Below, piece after piece: positions 1 through 6,123 of a stretch of 14,093 bases of DNA. Both the position numbers and the translations under genes were made by a program. The stretch is taken from NCBI GenBank assembly GCA_964464035.1, contig CAYXEN010000074.1:1-14093 (forward strand), in the 5' to 3' direction. The first letter of the stretch is position 1. Every line of letters begins with the position of its first letter. The notes under the pieces are model-generated. The model saw only the letters and a list, made by a program, of their open reading frames with translations. It searched no databases and was not told the origin of the DNA. The DNA is from CAYXEN01 sp964464035. Lineage in GTDB: Bacteria > Krumholzibacteriota > Krumholzibacteriia > WVZY01.

Positions 1-912
1 GATGGGCTGGAAGGCTTCCCTCGTCTCTATCTCCGAGACGAGCCCCCACCTCATCTCGGGGATCCACCTGCACGCACCGACCACTTCCTTGCCCTGGTAA
101 TTCTCGTACACGCCCCTGTCGTTCTTGCCCGCAAGGCAGCTCTCTATCTTGGGCGAAGTCCGCGCTTGCTTCATGGCGATGCCGCCGCCCGGGGAGGGCT
201 CGCTCAGCAGGAGCCCGTTCTCGTCGACGAGGTAGGTTTGCCCGGTTTTTCTCATGCCCGTACGGTCGTTGATGATGTCGTAGAGTTGTTGAAGGTTCAC
301 GCGCAGCGCCAGGTAACCAAGGAACTGCTCGTTGTAATTGATTATCGGCGTCGTGACCACCATCGTGGGCCCGTCGAGGATCTCGGAGAAGTAGTGCGTG
401 ATGATCGTTCCCTTCGGGCGTTTCGCAGGAAAGACGGGCGTGCCGCGATAATCCACATCGAGGTGCGATGGGTCGGAGGAGCATACCACTACTCCCGACG
501 GATCGAGCACGAAGAGCTCCTCGATGTTCTTGTTGTCTTTCTGCTTTCTTATCAGGTGGGCGGCGAGCCTGCGAAAAGCATCCAGGTATTCTCGTGACCC
601 GTCCGGAAAGAACTCGGCGCGCTGCACGTTGTCGAAGAGATAATTGTTGCCGGCCACTATGCTTTCGACCGTGAACCGGTTGTATTCGAGGAACTTCAGC
701 ACGGCCAGTTTCTTCAAACTGACGACCGAGGAGAGATGTTCCATGACGTCGAGGGTGATGGCGTCGCGGTTGTGCTGATAGGATCGGATGCTGGAGACAA
801 GCAGAGGGACCAGGGAAAAGAACATGAGCCAGAGCAGTATCTTCCTCCCGATACCCCTGAAGAATATCGGCCTGAAACCTCCCCTGTCTCTTCCTGATAA
901 CATTCTATCCAT
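1..912 (-). CDS. Membrane sensor protein, double Cache-like N-terminal part (3' end outside window)
   Basis: This open frame of 304 codons runs from an ATG at 912 to the left edge without a stop, so only the N-terminal part is present. The residues around 24-42 (KILLWLMFFSLVPLLVSSI) form one membrane helix. The region from about 45 to 304 looks like an extracytoplasmic double Cache (PDC) domain. Recognisable segments are FVLDPSGVVVCSS near 134-146, LGYLALRVNLQQLYDII near 198-214, TYLVDENGLLL near 226-236 and RWIPEMRWGLVSEIETREAF near 282-301. The last is typical of the membrane-proximal end of such domains, so a second TM helix, often with HAMP, should follow. The output domain (histidine kinase, cyclase, GGDEF or chemoreceptor) cannot be told from here. 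The start is supported by GAGG six bases upstream and by a TGA directly before the ATG. The ligand is unknown. Confidence 0.85.
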   Translation of the reverse strand, partial: MDRMLSGRDRGGFRPIFFRGIGRKILLWLMFFSLVPLLVSSIRSYQHNRDAITLDVMEHLSSVVSLKKLAVLKFLEYNRFTVESIVAGNNYLFDNVQRAEFFPDGSREYLDAFRRLAAHLIRKQKDNKNIEELFVLDPSGVVVCSSDPSHLDVDYRGTPVFPAKRPKGTIITHYFSEILDGPTMVVTTPIINYNEQFLGYLALRVNLQQLYDIINDRTGMRKTGQTYLVDENGLLLSEPSPGGGIAMKQARTSPKIESCLAGKNDRGVYENYQGKEVVGACRWIPEMRWGLVSEIETREAFQPI

Positions 913-953
913 TCAGGACCTCGCACCTGGACGAGCGGAGCACCGCGGGCCGG

Positions 954-967
954 CCGGCTCAGGCCGG
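954..967 (-). repeat. GC-rich hairpin in the sensor gene leader
   Basis: CCGGC-TCAG-GCCGG is a perfect 5-bp stem with a 4-base loop. It lies between the predicted start of transcription (about 990) and the ATG at 912, so it would be in the 5' leader. It is embedded in a GGCCGG-rich stretch with several alternative pairings. No U-tract follows it, so it does not look like a terminator. Confidence 0.4.
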
Positions 968-996
968 TTTTCTACGTTTCCTCGACGCTTTTCAAG

Positions 997-1025
997 ATGA
1001 TAAGGATTTTGTTTTTGTTAGTAAA
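997..1025 (-). promoter_or_regulatory. Predicted sigma70-type promoter of the Cache sensor gene
   Basis: On the minus strand, TTTACT (1025-1020) and TATCAT (1002-997) are separated by exactly 17 bases. The -35 matches TTGACA at 4 of 6 positions and the -10 matches TATAAT at 5 of 6. Transcription would begin near 990, leaving a leader of about 78 bases before the ATG at 912. The spacer is A-rich. Prediction from sequence only. Confidence 0.5.
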
Positions 1026-1279
1026 CCCCTGCCGAGGATAATCGCGATCACCTGGAAGGAGGGATAAAGGCGTCGCAATCCGTTTTTCTCTCTAGGCATT
1101 GAAAACGACGCGAGCGGTTGCTTCGGCGCGGACAAAAGAATCCCCCCGGTGCCGGATTCCTCGAGGGTGCTGCGGGGAGGAGCAGACACCCACAGAAGTC
1201 CAGCGAAGATGCTGCATCCAACTACCGGGGGAAATTCCGTATCACTTTGCTAGAACCGCAGTGAATTGTCAAGAAATCC

Positions 1280-1356
1280 TTACACTGTAAGCTCAAATCA
1301 GTAACAGTCTTGATAAATATCAACCCAATCGAGATTGGAACATAACAATCCGATTG
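1280..1356. promoter_or_regulatory. Cluster of four short dyads in AT-rich DNA (candidate multi-site operator)
   Basis: Four perfect dyads occur within 77 bases: TTACA-C-TGTAA (1280-1290), TTGAT-AAAT-ATCAA (1310-1323), CAATC-GA-GATTG (1326-1337) and CAATC-C-GATTG (1346-1356). The two CAATC half-sites start exactly 20 bases apart, about two helical turns. A further CAATCC is at 1391-1396. Such packing is typical of operator regions. Which gene is controlled is unclear: the site is about 290 bases upstream of the predicted sensor promoter and about 450 bases upstream of the predicted peptidase promoter. Confidence 0.4.
1310..1323. promoter_or_regulatory. Perfect FNR-type box TTGAT-N4-ATCAA
   Basis: TTGATAAATATCAA matches the FNR/ANR half-site consensus TTGAT-N4-ATCAA at all ten specified bases. 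FNR-type regulators of the CRP superfamily bind such sites in response to oxygen loss. A seven-heme cytochrome in the window fits an organism with anaerobic respiration. No clear promoter sits at the usual 41.5-base distance on either strand, so function is a guess. Confidence 0.4.
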
Positions 1357-1568
1357 CGAAAAATCAACGCCAAAATTACTTTCTTATGGGCAATCCAACA
1401 GACATCTGCCTCATCACAGGCGGAGAGGCGTATATTAGTATGGTATTATGGAAGTTGCACATGCTATACACAAGCAGCATTACGATATGGTCCAGCAATT
1501 ATTGTTTGATTAATTACGGGAACGAACGAGCCGTGACGCGTGGCAAGGGATAGAAGCTTCGGCAGGGA

Positions 1569-1685
1569 GGGGCGCCGGTATCGTCTGTTTACCAGGGAGG
1601 TAACTCGGCACATGAGCACGAAACGAAGGAGCCGGTAAACCCATGCTCCTTCAAGGAAGGGAGGTACCGACGATACCGGCGCTTT
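1569..1685 (+). ncRNA. Candidate structured RNA or 5' leader element with pseudoknot topology
   Basis: A perfect 14-bp inverted repeat closes the element (1572-1585 with 1669-1682: GCGCCGGTATCGTC and its complement). It can be extended outward by two G-U pairs and one A-U pair. Inside, GTTTACC (1587-1593) pairs with GGTAAAC (1634-1640), and GAAGGAGC (1625-1632) pairs with GCTCCTTC (1645-1652). These two helices cross, giving an H-type pseudoknot arrangement. The right arm GCTCCTTC could instead fold with GAAGGGAG just downstream (1656-1663), a possible switch. AGGGAGG occurs at 1564-1570, 1594-1600 and 1658-1664, the last two continuing as AGGGAGGTA. I do not recognise a known riboswitch or RNA class. 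The strand is assumed from the downstream peptidase gene. A small MITE-like DNA element is the main alternative. Confidence 0.35.
1612..1638 (+). CDS. Possible eight-residue leader peptide inside the structured element
   Basis: ATG at 1612 opens a frame encoding MSTKRRSR and ends with TAA at 1636-1638. AGGGAGG, a near-perfect Shine-Dalgarno motif, ends 11 bases upstream, slightly further than ideal. The ORF contains three arginine codons (CGA, AGG, CGG). It spans the left arm of one helix, and its stop lies in the right arm of the other, so translation would melt both. This is the layout of an attenuator leader, but an ORF this short can arise by chance. Confidence 0.2.
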   Translation: MSTKRRSR

Positions 1686-1769
1686 ATGTGGCTGTCGGCA
1701 CTAATATACAATAGCGTCTCCTGAATATCCAGATAAAAATTCAAGCGGCGGTTTCTTTCTGTACTTCTA

Positions 1770-1798
1770 TTGCTTTCAAGATCTTGCAAGGTTAGAAT
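1770..1798 (+). promoter_or_regulatory. Predicted promoter of the M14 peptidase gene, with a palindrome in the spacer
   Basis: TTGCTT (1770-1775) and TAGAAT (1793-1798) are spaced by 17 bases. The -10 matches TATAAT at 5 of 6 positions and the -35 matches TTGACA at 3 of 6. Transcription would begin near 1805, 34 bases before the ATG at 1839. The spacer holds the perfect 10-bp palindrome CAAGATCTTG (1777-1786), placed where a bound repressor would block polymerase. If this promoter is the main one, the structured element at 1569-1685 lies upstream of the transcript. Confidence 0.4.
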
Positions 1799-1838
1799 AG
1801 GCGGAGATCTTTGAATCGAGTCCAAAGAAAGGATAGCC

Positions 1839-4667
1839 ATGAACAGAATACCGTCCACTCCCACCGGGAGCCGCATCGTTGTTTTCCTGCTCGGTGCTCT
1901 CTTCGCAATTCTCTTTGCACACAGTTCTGCGACGGCCATCGTCCCCGATGATTATTTCGAACCGCGCAGTGACACTACTTTCGCCCGCCTCGTCAAGCAA
2001 TACACTACGGACGAGAGATTCCTCTCCCCCATCGTCGGCAGCCTGCCCGAGTCGGAGACAGTCCCTTCTCCCAGGGATTTCCTGGGTTACGTGGCAGGCG
2101 CCCCCAAGAAACTTACGTCTTACGAGAAGATCAAGGCATACATGGAAAAGCTGGCCGACTCTTCACCGAGGGTCAAACTCCTTCCTATCGGCAAGAGCTC
2201 GGAGGGCAGAGAAATGATCCTCGTTCTCATCGCCGACGAATCGACTCTCGGCAGGATAGACGAGTACGCGGGATACACGGCTCTCCTCGCCGATCCCAGA
2301 AGAGTGGACGAGACGGCGGCCGGGAAGATCATCGAGAAGGCGAAGCTCTTCTATTACCTCACGGGCGGGCTTCATTCCCCGGAAACCGGGAGCCCGGAGA
2401 TGCTCATGGAACTGGCTTACCGCCTGGCGGTCGGCGAGAGTCCGCTCGTAAGAAGGATCCGTGAGAACATCATAACCATGATCACGCCCGTCCTCGAAGT
2501 GGACGGCAGGGAGAGAATGGTCGATTGGTATTATCTGTATACCGTGGACGTGAAGGACTGGAAGGATTCGCCGCCCAAGTCTCCTCCCTATTGGGGGCAT
2601 TACACGCTTCACGACAACAACCGCGACGGCATCCAGATCTCCCAGCCGCTCACGCGCAACCTGGCGCGGACCTTCTTTCGATTTCATCCGCAGGTGACGC
2701 ACGACCTGCATGAATCCATTCCCTATCTCTACATCTCGTCCGGCACGGGACCCTACAACGAGAACCTCGATCCCATAATAACCAGCGAATGGCAATGGAT
2801 GGCCAACAACGAGGTCACCGAGCTCACGAAACTAGGGATGCCCGGGGTCTGGACGTGGGGTTTCTACACGGGATGGTATCCCGGCTACCTCCTCTGGTTC
2901 GGCAACAACCACAACAGCCTCGGCCGTTTCTACGAGACTTTCGGCAACGCGGGAGCCACCACCTACGAAAGAGAACTGAAGGAATCGTTCGCGAAGAGAA
3001 AGATCACGAAGAAAGCATGGTACCGCCCGGTGCCGCCGGACAAGAAGGTGAAATGGTCTTTCAGGAACAACATCAATTACCAGGAGACGGGCGTTCTCGC
3101 GGCCCTGGATTTCGCAGCCGTGAACGCCCGCACCTTGCTCTACAACTTCTGGAAGAAGGGAAACAACGCCGTATGGAGGGGACGTACCCAACCGCCTTAC
3201 GCCTGGATAATCCCGGCGAAGGGACAGAAGAAGTACGAGCTTCGCTACCTTATAGGCCAGCTTCGCAAGCAGGGCATCGACGTGCACAGGCTCGACGAAA
3301 AAGTGAAGCTGGGAGGAAAGACATTCGCCAAGGGGTCGTTCGTGGTCAGAATGGACCAGCCGTACCGCGATCTGGCCAAGAGTCTTCTCGAGAAACAACG
3401 CTTTCCCGCCGATGCCGAGTACAGGCCGTACGACGACGTCGCCTGGACCCTTCCCCTTCTCTACGGAGTGAAGGCCGAGAGGATAGACGACAAGGACATC
3501 CTGGACAAGAAGATGAGCCCGGTGACCGCACCGGTTGGAATACACGGAATCAAGCCCCGCAAGAAATCGAAATACTACCTGATACCCGCGTCTTCCACCG
3601 AGACTTTCCTCGGCGCCCGCTTCATGCTCTCGGATTTTCAAGTCTACGCCGCCGACACTTCCTTCTCCGCAGCCGGGAGAAAGCTTCCCCGCGGGACATG
3701 GATCATACCAGCCGTGGACCGTCGCGAGGAACTGGCATCGATCATCGAGACGATCACGGATTCCCTATGCCTCGACGTCTTCGGGGCCAGGTCGATACCC
3801 GCCGATATGCCAAGGCACCTCCTCGACATCCCCAGGATCGCCGTGTTCCACACGTGGACTTTCACGCAGAATTCCGGGTGGGTCCGATACACCTTCGACC
3901 GGGCCGGCATCCCCTATACGCTCATCAACAAGGATCAACTCCGCGAAGGCGGGCTGAGAAAGAAATTCGACGTAATCCTGATCCCCGACCTGGGATCTTT
4001 CTTCAAGCCCAAGGACCTGGTCCACGGCGTGGATACGAAGTGGCGTCCCATGCCGTATCGCAGCGGCCCGAAATCCCCCAATCTCGGCCGCATAGACGAA
4101 ACGAAGGACATGACGGGTGGAATGGGCTTCGCCGGCCTCGAGAATCTGGACGAGTTCGTAAAAGCGGGCGGGACGCTCATCACCTTGGGGGGCGGCAGCT
4201 TGATTCCATCAGAGCTCGGCATCGTCAGGCACGTGAGCAGGGTGCGTCCCGCCGGATTCATGAACCCGGGGTCCGTTCTCCGGGTTCGGATTCTCAAGCC
4301 CACGAGCAACATCACGCTGGGCTACGACACCCTGACCACGGTGTTCAGGGGCTTCTCGCCGCTTCTGAGCGTTCCCGAAAACTACCGCCGCTTGATAGTG
4401 ATGCAATACGGAACCAGGCTCGAGAAACCGGAGGACGAAGAGAATCACGAGGGCTCGGGCGAGAAAAAGCGTGGAGACGGCGGGGACAAGATCTGCGTGA
4501 GCGGTTACGTCAAGGGCGAGAAGGCTCTCTCCCGCAAGCCCGCGATACTCGATGTGCGCAAAGGTGAAGGGAGGGTCGTGATCTTCACCTTCAACCCGCT
4601 ACACAGGTACCTTACACACTCGAACTTCGCGCTGGTGAACAACGCCATCCTGCACTGGAACGACTGA
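1839..4667 (+). CDS. Secreted M14-family zinc carboxypeptidase with C-terminal amidotransferase-like domain
   Basis: The 942-residue protein begins with a signal peptide (hydrophobic core about 13-27, SSATA near 29-33). An M14 metallocarboxypeptidase domain follows at about 95-430. HSPE (H179, E182) is the HxxE zinc pair, and H291 in THDLHE is the likely third zinc ligand. DNNRDG (259-264) matches the substrate-carboxylate Asn-Arg pair. E366 in RFYETFGNAG is the likely catalytic Glu. The family removes C-terminal or nearby residues from peptides; the substrate is unknown. Residues about 665-795 (IAVFHTWTFTQNSGWVRY, DVILIPDLGS, GGTLITLGGGSL) resemble a class-I glutamine-amidotransferase-like fold, without an obvious catalytic Cys. 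A charged segment (861-884) precedes the C-terminal strands. Start support is AAGGA six to seven bases upstream plus the signal peptide. The gene stands alone and converges on the cytochrome gene. Confidence 0.9.
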   Translation: MNRIPSTPTGSRIVVFLLGALFAILFAHSSATAIVPDDYFEPRSDTTFARLVKQYTTDERFLSPIVGSLPESETVPSPRDFLGYVAGAPKKLTSYEKIKAYMEKLADSSPRVKLLPIGKSSEGREMILVLIADESTLGRIDEYAGYTALLADPRRVDETAAGKIIEKAKLFYYLTGGLHSPETGSPEMLMELAYRLAVGESPLVRRIRENIITMITPVLEVDGRERMVDWYYLYTVDVKDWKDSPPKSPPYWGHYTLHDNNRDGIQISQPLTRNLARTFFRFHPQVTHDLHESIPYLYISSGTGPYNENLDPIITSEWQWMANNEVTELTKLGMPGVWTWGFYTGWYPGYLLWFGNNHNSLGRFYETFGNAGATTYERELKESFAKRKITKKAWYRPVPPDKKVKWSFRNNINYQETGVLAALDFAAVNARTLLYNFWKKGNNAVWRGRTQPPYAWIIPAKGQKKYELRYLIGQLRKQGIDVHRLDEKVKLGGKTFAKGSFVVRMDQPYRDLAKSLLEKQRFPADAEYRPYDDVAWTLPLLYGVKAERIDDKDILDKKMSPVTAPVGIHGIKPRKKSKYYLIPASSTETFLGARFMLSDFQVYAADTSFSAAGRKLPRGTWIIPAVDRREELASIIETITDSLCLDVFGARSIPADMPRHLLDIPRIAVFHTWTFTQNSGWVRYTFDRAGIPYTLINKDQLREGGLRKKFDVILIPDLGSFFKPKDLVHGVDTKWRPMPYRSGPKSPNLGRIDETKDMTGGMGFAGLENLDEFVKAGGTLITLGGGSLIPSELGIVRHVSRVRPAGFMNPGSVLRVRILKPTSNITLGYDTLTTVFRGFSPLLSVPENYRRLIVMQYGTRLEKPEDEENHEGSGEKKRGDGGDKICVSGYVKGEKALSRKPAILDVRKGEGRVVIFTFNPLHRYLTHSNFALVNNAILHWND

Positions 4668-4672
4668 GAAGC

Positions 4673-4685
4673 ACCGCACGGCGGT
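4673..4685. terminator. Weak hairpin between convergent genes
   Basis: ACCGC-ACG-GCGGT is a perfect 5-bp stem in the 29-base gap between the stop of the peptidase gene (4667) and the stop of the cytochrome gene (4697). It could act in both directions. There is no real U-tract on either side, so intrinsic termination would be weak. Confidence 0.25.
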
Positions 4686-4696
4686 TCAATCCCGTA

Positions 4697-5833
4697 TCAG
4701 GGAAGCGGTTTCATCGCATGGCACTGGTCGCAGCCTTTCCTGCCCACTTCGCCGTTCACATCCCATACCAGGCCGAACGGGGACGAAGAGCCGTGCACCT
4801 TGTGACAAGAGAGGCAGAAGACACCGTTGGTATTGGCATCCACGACCGAAGCATCCGCGAAGTTCACCCCGCCGTCGACGACGAAAGGCACACGTTCGGT
4901 GCCGTCGAAACCGCTGCCCGAGCCCCCCTCCCAATGAGCCGGATCCGTCGTACCGCGCGTCGCGCCGTCGGCGACGTGGTTGACGTCGAAGTTCTCGCTG
5001 TCGTAGGCGGGATGCTTGGAATGGATCCCGTCTCCGTCGGGATCCGTATACGTCTGGCCGCTGAAGACATGATGGCAGTCGAGGCACATGTTGGTCACTT
5101 CCCTCAAGTTGACCGTGTTGTCGGTGCCGTACCTCGTGTTGGCCCTCTCGTACTTGGGCAATCCGGTCACGGCATCCGGATTGAAAAGGGCCAGGGGAGG
5201 CGTGCCGTCGGGATCGGATATCCATTGCAGATTCCTGGGATTTCCGTTGCCGTGCGGATTGTGGCAGTCTATACAGGTCACCTTCTTGTCACTGGGATCA
5301 CCCCAGTGACAACGGCTGCAGTAGTCCCATCCCGACGCTCCGGGAAGGTTGCGCCCGAGATCGTGCCCGCGCGGATTGATGACTTCCGGCTCGTCGAAAT
5401 AACCGGCGGATCTCTCCGTGAGCGAATTGACGTCCGTCGCCACAACGTCGGGAATGCCGCTCACGTTGTCATGACACGTGAGACAAAGATCGAGCGGATC
5501 GGGGGCCTTCAACAGATATGGCGAGGGAGTAGTCTCCCATGGAAACGAAGAGATGTTTCCCTCGGGGTCGCTCCCTCCCGCATAATTGTGCTGCATGGAA
5601 GCATGCATCGTATGGCAATCGGAGCAGATGAGAGTCTCCCCGTAGTGATAGGGCGGCGTTGCGCCCAGCTCCATCGCCTCCACCCTTTGCAACCTCGCCT
5701 GCTCACCGTTGTCCTTGTGTATCCTGAATGACTTCACGTCGTCCTTGCTCACCGCCGAGGCCGTGCCGGCCGCGAGCAGACAAAGAGAAGCGCTGAGTGC
5801 CACGACGACCGAAACAATCTTGCTCGCCTTCAT
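4697..5833 (-). CDS. Secreted seven-heme cytochrome c (doubled-CXXCH style)
   Basis: The 378-residue protein has an N-terminal signal peptide (basic KASK, hydrophobic 6-22, cleavage likely after TASA near 27). Seven CXXCH heme c attachment sites start at C70, C117, C172, C187, C250, C340 and C368. Several are followed by the CHxxH or CHNPHG pattern typical of doubled-CXXCH cytochromes (CHTMH, CHNPHG, CHKVHG). Other His residues are frequent and could be distal ligands. The protein should act in the periplasm or at the outer surface as an electron-transfer component; its partners are not encoded here. There is no TM helix apart from the signal, and the last heme site is only six residues from the C-terminus. 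GGAGG lies seven bases before the ATG. No heme-lyase or quinol-oxidase gene is nearby, so the respiratory chain cannot be named. Confidence 0.93.
   Translation of the reverse strand: MKASKIVSVVVALSASLCLLAAGTASAVSKDDVKSFRIHKDNGEQARLQRVEAMELGATPPYHYGETLICSDCHTMHASMQHNYAGGSDPEGNISSFPWETTPSPYLLKAPDPLDLCLTCHDNVSGIPDVVATDVNSLTERSAGYFDEPEVINPRGHDLGRNLPGASGWDYCSRCHWGDPSDKKVTCIDCHNPHGNGNPRNLQWISDPDGTPPLALFNPDAVTGLPKYERANTRYGTDNTVNLREVTNMCLDCHHVFSGQTYTDPDGDGIHSKHPAYDSENFDVNHVADGATRGTTDPAHWEGGSGSGFDGTERVPFVVDGGVNFADASVVDANTNGVFCLSCHKVHGSSSPFGLVWDVNGEVGRKGCDQCHAMKPLP
5286..5312 (-). repeat. Perfect 11-bp hairpin inside the cytochrome coding region
   Basis: TTGTCACTGGG (5286-5296) and CCCAGTGACAA (5302-5312) are exact reverse complements with a 5-base loop. 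The hairpin lies in the codons linking the third and fourth heme sites (CHWGDPSDKKVTC). Such a stable stem inside a coding region is unusual and could slow ribosomes between two closely spaced heme motifs. Confidence 0.6.
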
Positions 5834-5859
5834 CCCTCGTCCTCCATCTAAAGGTACGC

Positions 5860-5871
5860 GGCGTTTCCGCC
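5860..5871 (-). promoter_or_regulatory. GAAA-tetraloop hairpin just upstream of the cytochrome ribosome binding site
   Basis: On the minus strand GGCG-GAAA-CGCC forms a 4-bp stem with a GNRA tetraloop, ending 26 bases before the ATG at 5833 and close to GGAGG. GNRA loops often dock in folded leaders. The surrounding sequence lacks the conserved core of the c-di-GMP or cAMP-GMP (GEMM) riboswitches that precede some cytochrome genes. Confidence 0.3.
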
Positions 5872-5877
5872 TATCAT

Positions 5878-5896
5878 CTGTTCATACACCTGTTCA
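5878..5896. promoter_or_regulatory. Direct repeat CTGTTCA-N5-CTGTTCA (OmpR/PhoB-like site)
   Basis: CTGTTCA occurs at 5878-5884 and 5890-5896, a 12-base period. The site resembles a Pho box (CTGTCAT direct repeats, 11-base period) with one extra T in each repeat. It lies 45-63 bases before the cytochrome ATG. Winged-helix response regulators of the OmpR/PhoB family bind direct repeats of this size. Confidence 0.3.
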
Positions 5897-6032
5897 CGCA
5901 ATGGATCATGACTTCATTCGCGCGGTTCCATGCAGAATCCGTACCTCGAGAAATTCAGACTCGTTACTTTTTTCACGAATGGGCACGCTTCTAAGATGCT
6001 TCCAAGCAAGCGGATAAGATCACGCTATTGAG

Positions 6033-6082
6033 GAGCCGTTATCACCTTAGCTTCCCCGGTGATTCGTTCTCCTTGCCGGCTC
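6033..6082. ncRNA. Nested two-helix stem-loop upstream of the cytochrome gene
   Basis: GAGCCG (6033-6038) pairs with CGGCTC (6077-6082), and inside it ATCACC (6041-6046) pairs with GGTGAT (6058-6063). The inner loop has 11 bases, and the internal loop is asymmetric (2 and 13 bases). Both helices are perfect and the nesting suggests an RNA fold, most likely in the minus-strand cytochrome leader. No known class recognised. Confidence 0.25.
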
Positions 6083-6123
6083 AGAAATATTTCCATGTTG
6101 TAAGGAATTATTTGCGATTGTGC

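Larger units (their letters stand above)
913..1838. other. Long intergenic region with no convincing protein gene
   Basis: About 925 bases separate the divergent sensor and peptidase genes. The part near the sensor is GC-rich and holds its promoter and leader hairpin. The part from about 1240 to 1540 is clearly AT-rich compared with the rest of the window and carries short palindromes. The part from 1569 to 1685 is a compact inverted-repeat element. Short open frames exist, but none has a good ribosome binding site together with a credible protein sequence. The gap is unusually long for the surroundings and rich in symmetric DNA, so it probably has regulatory or RNA content. Confidence 0.6.

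Noticed and set aside
1267..1272. Perfect TTGACA on the minus strand
   Set aside because: No acceptable -10 hexamer lies 16-18 bases downstream.
1335..1553. Plus-strand open frame of 72 codons in the AT-rich island
   Set aside because: It begins with TTG, has no ribosome binding site, and its composition looks like translated noncoding AT-rich DNA.
2789..4567. Long open frame in another phase of the peptidase gene, and similar long antisense frames over the cytochrome, hydrolase and dehydrogenase genes
   Set aside because: They are low-complexity Arg/Pro/His-rich products of GC-rich codon bias, overlapping genes with clear family motifs.
4679..4697. GGTTCAATCC resembling a tRNA T-loop
   Set aside because: No acceptor, D or anticodon arms around it, and it overlaps the end of the cytochrome gene.
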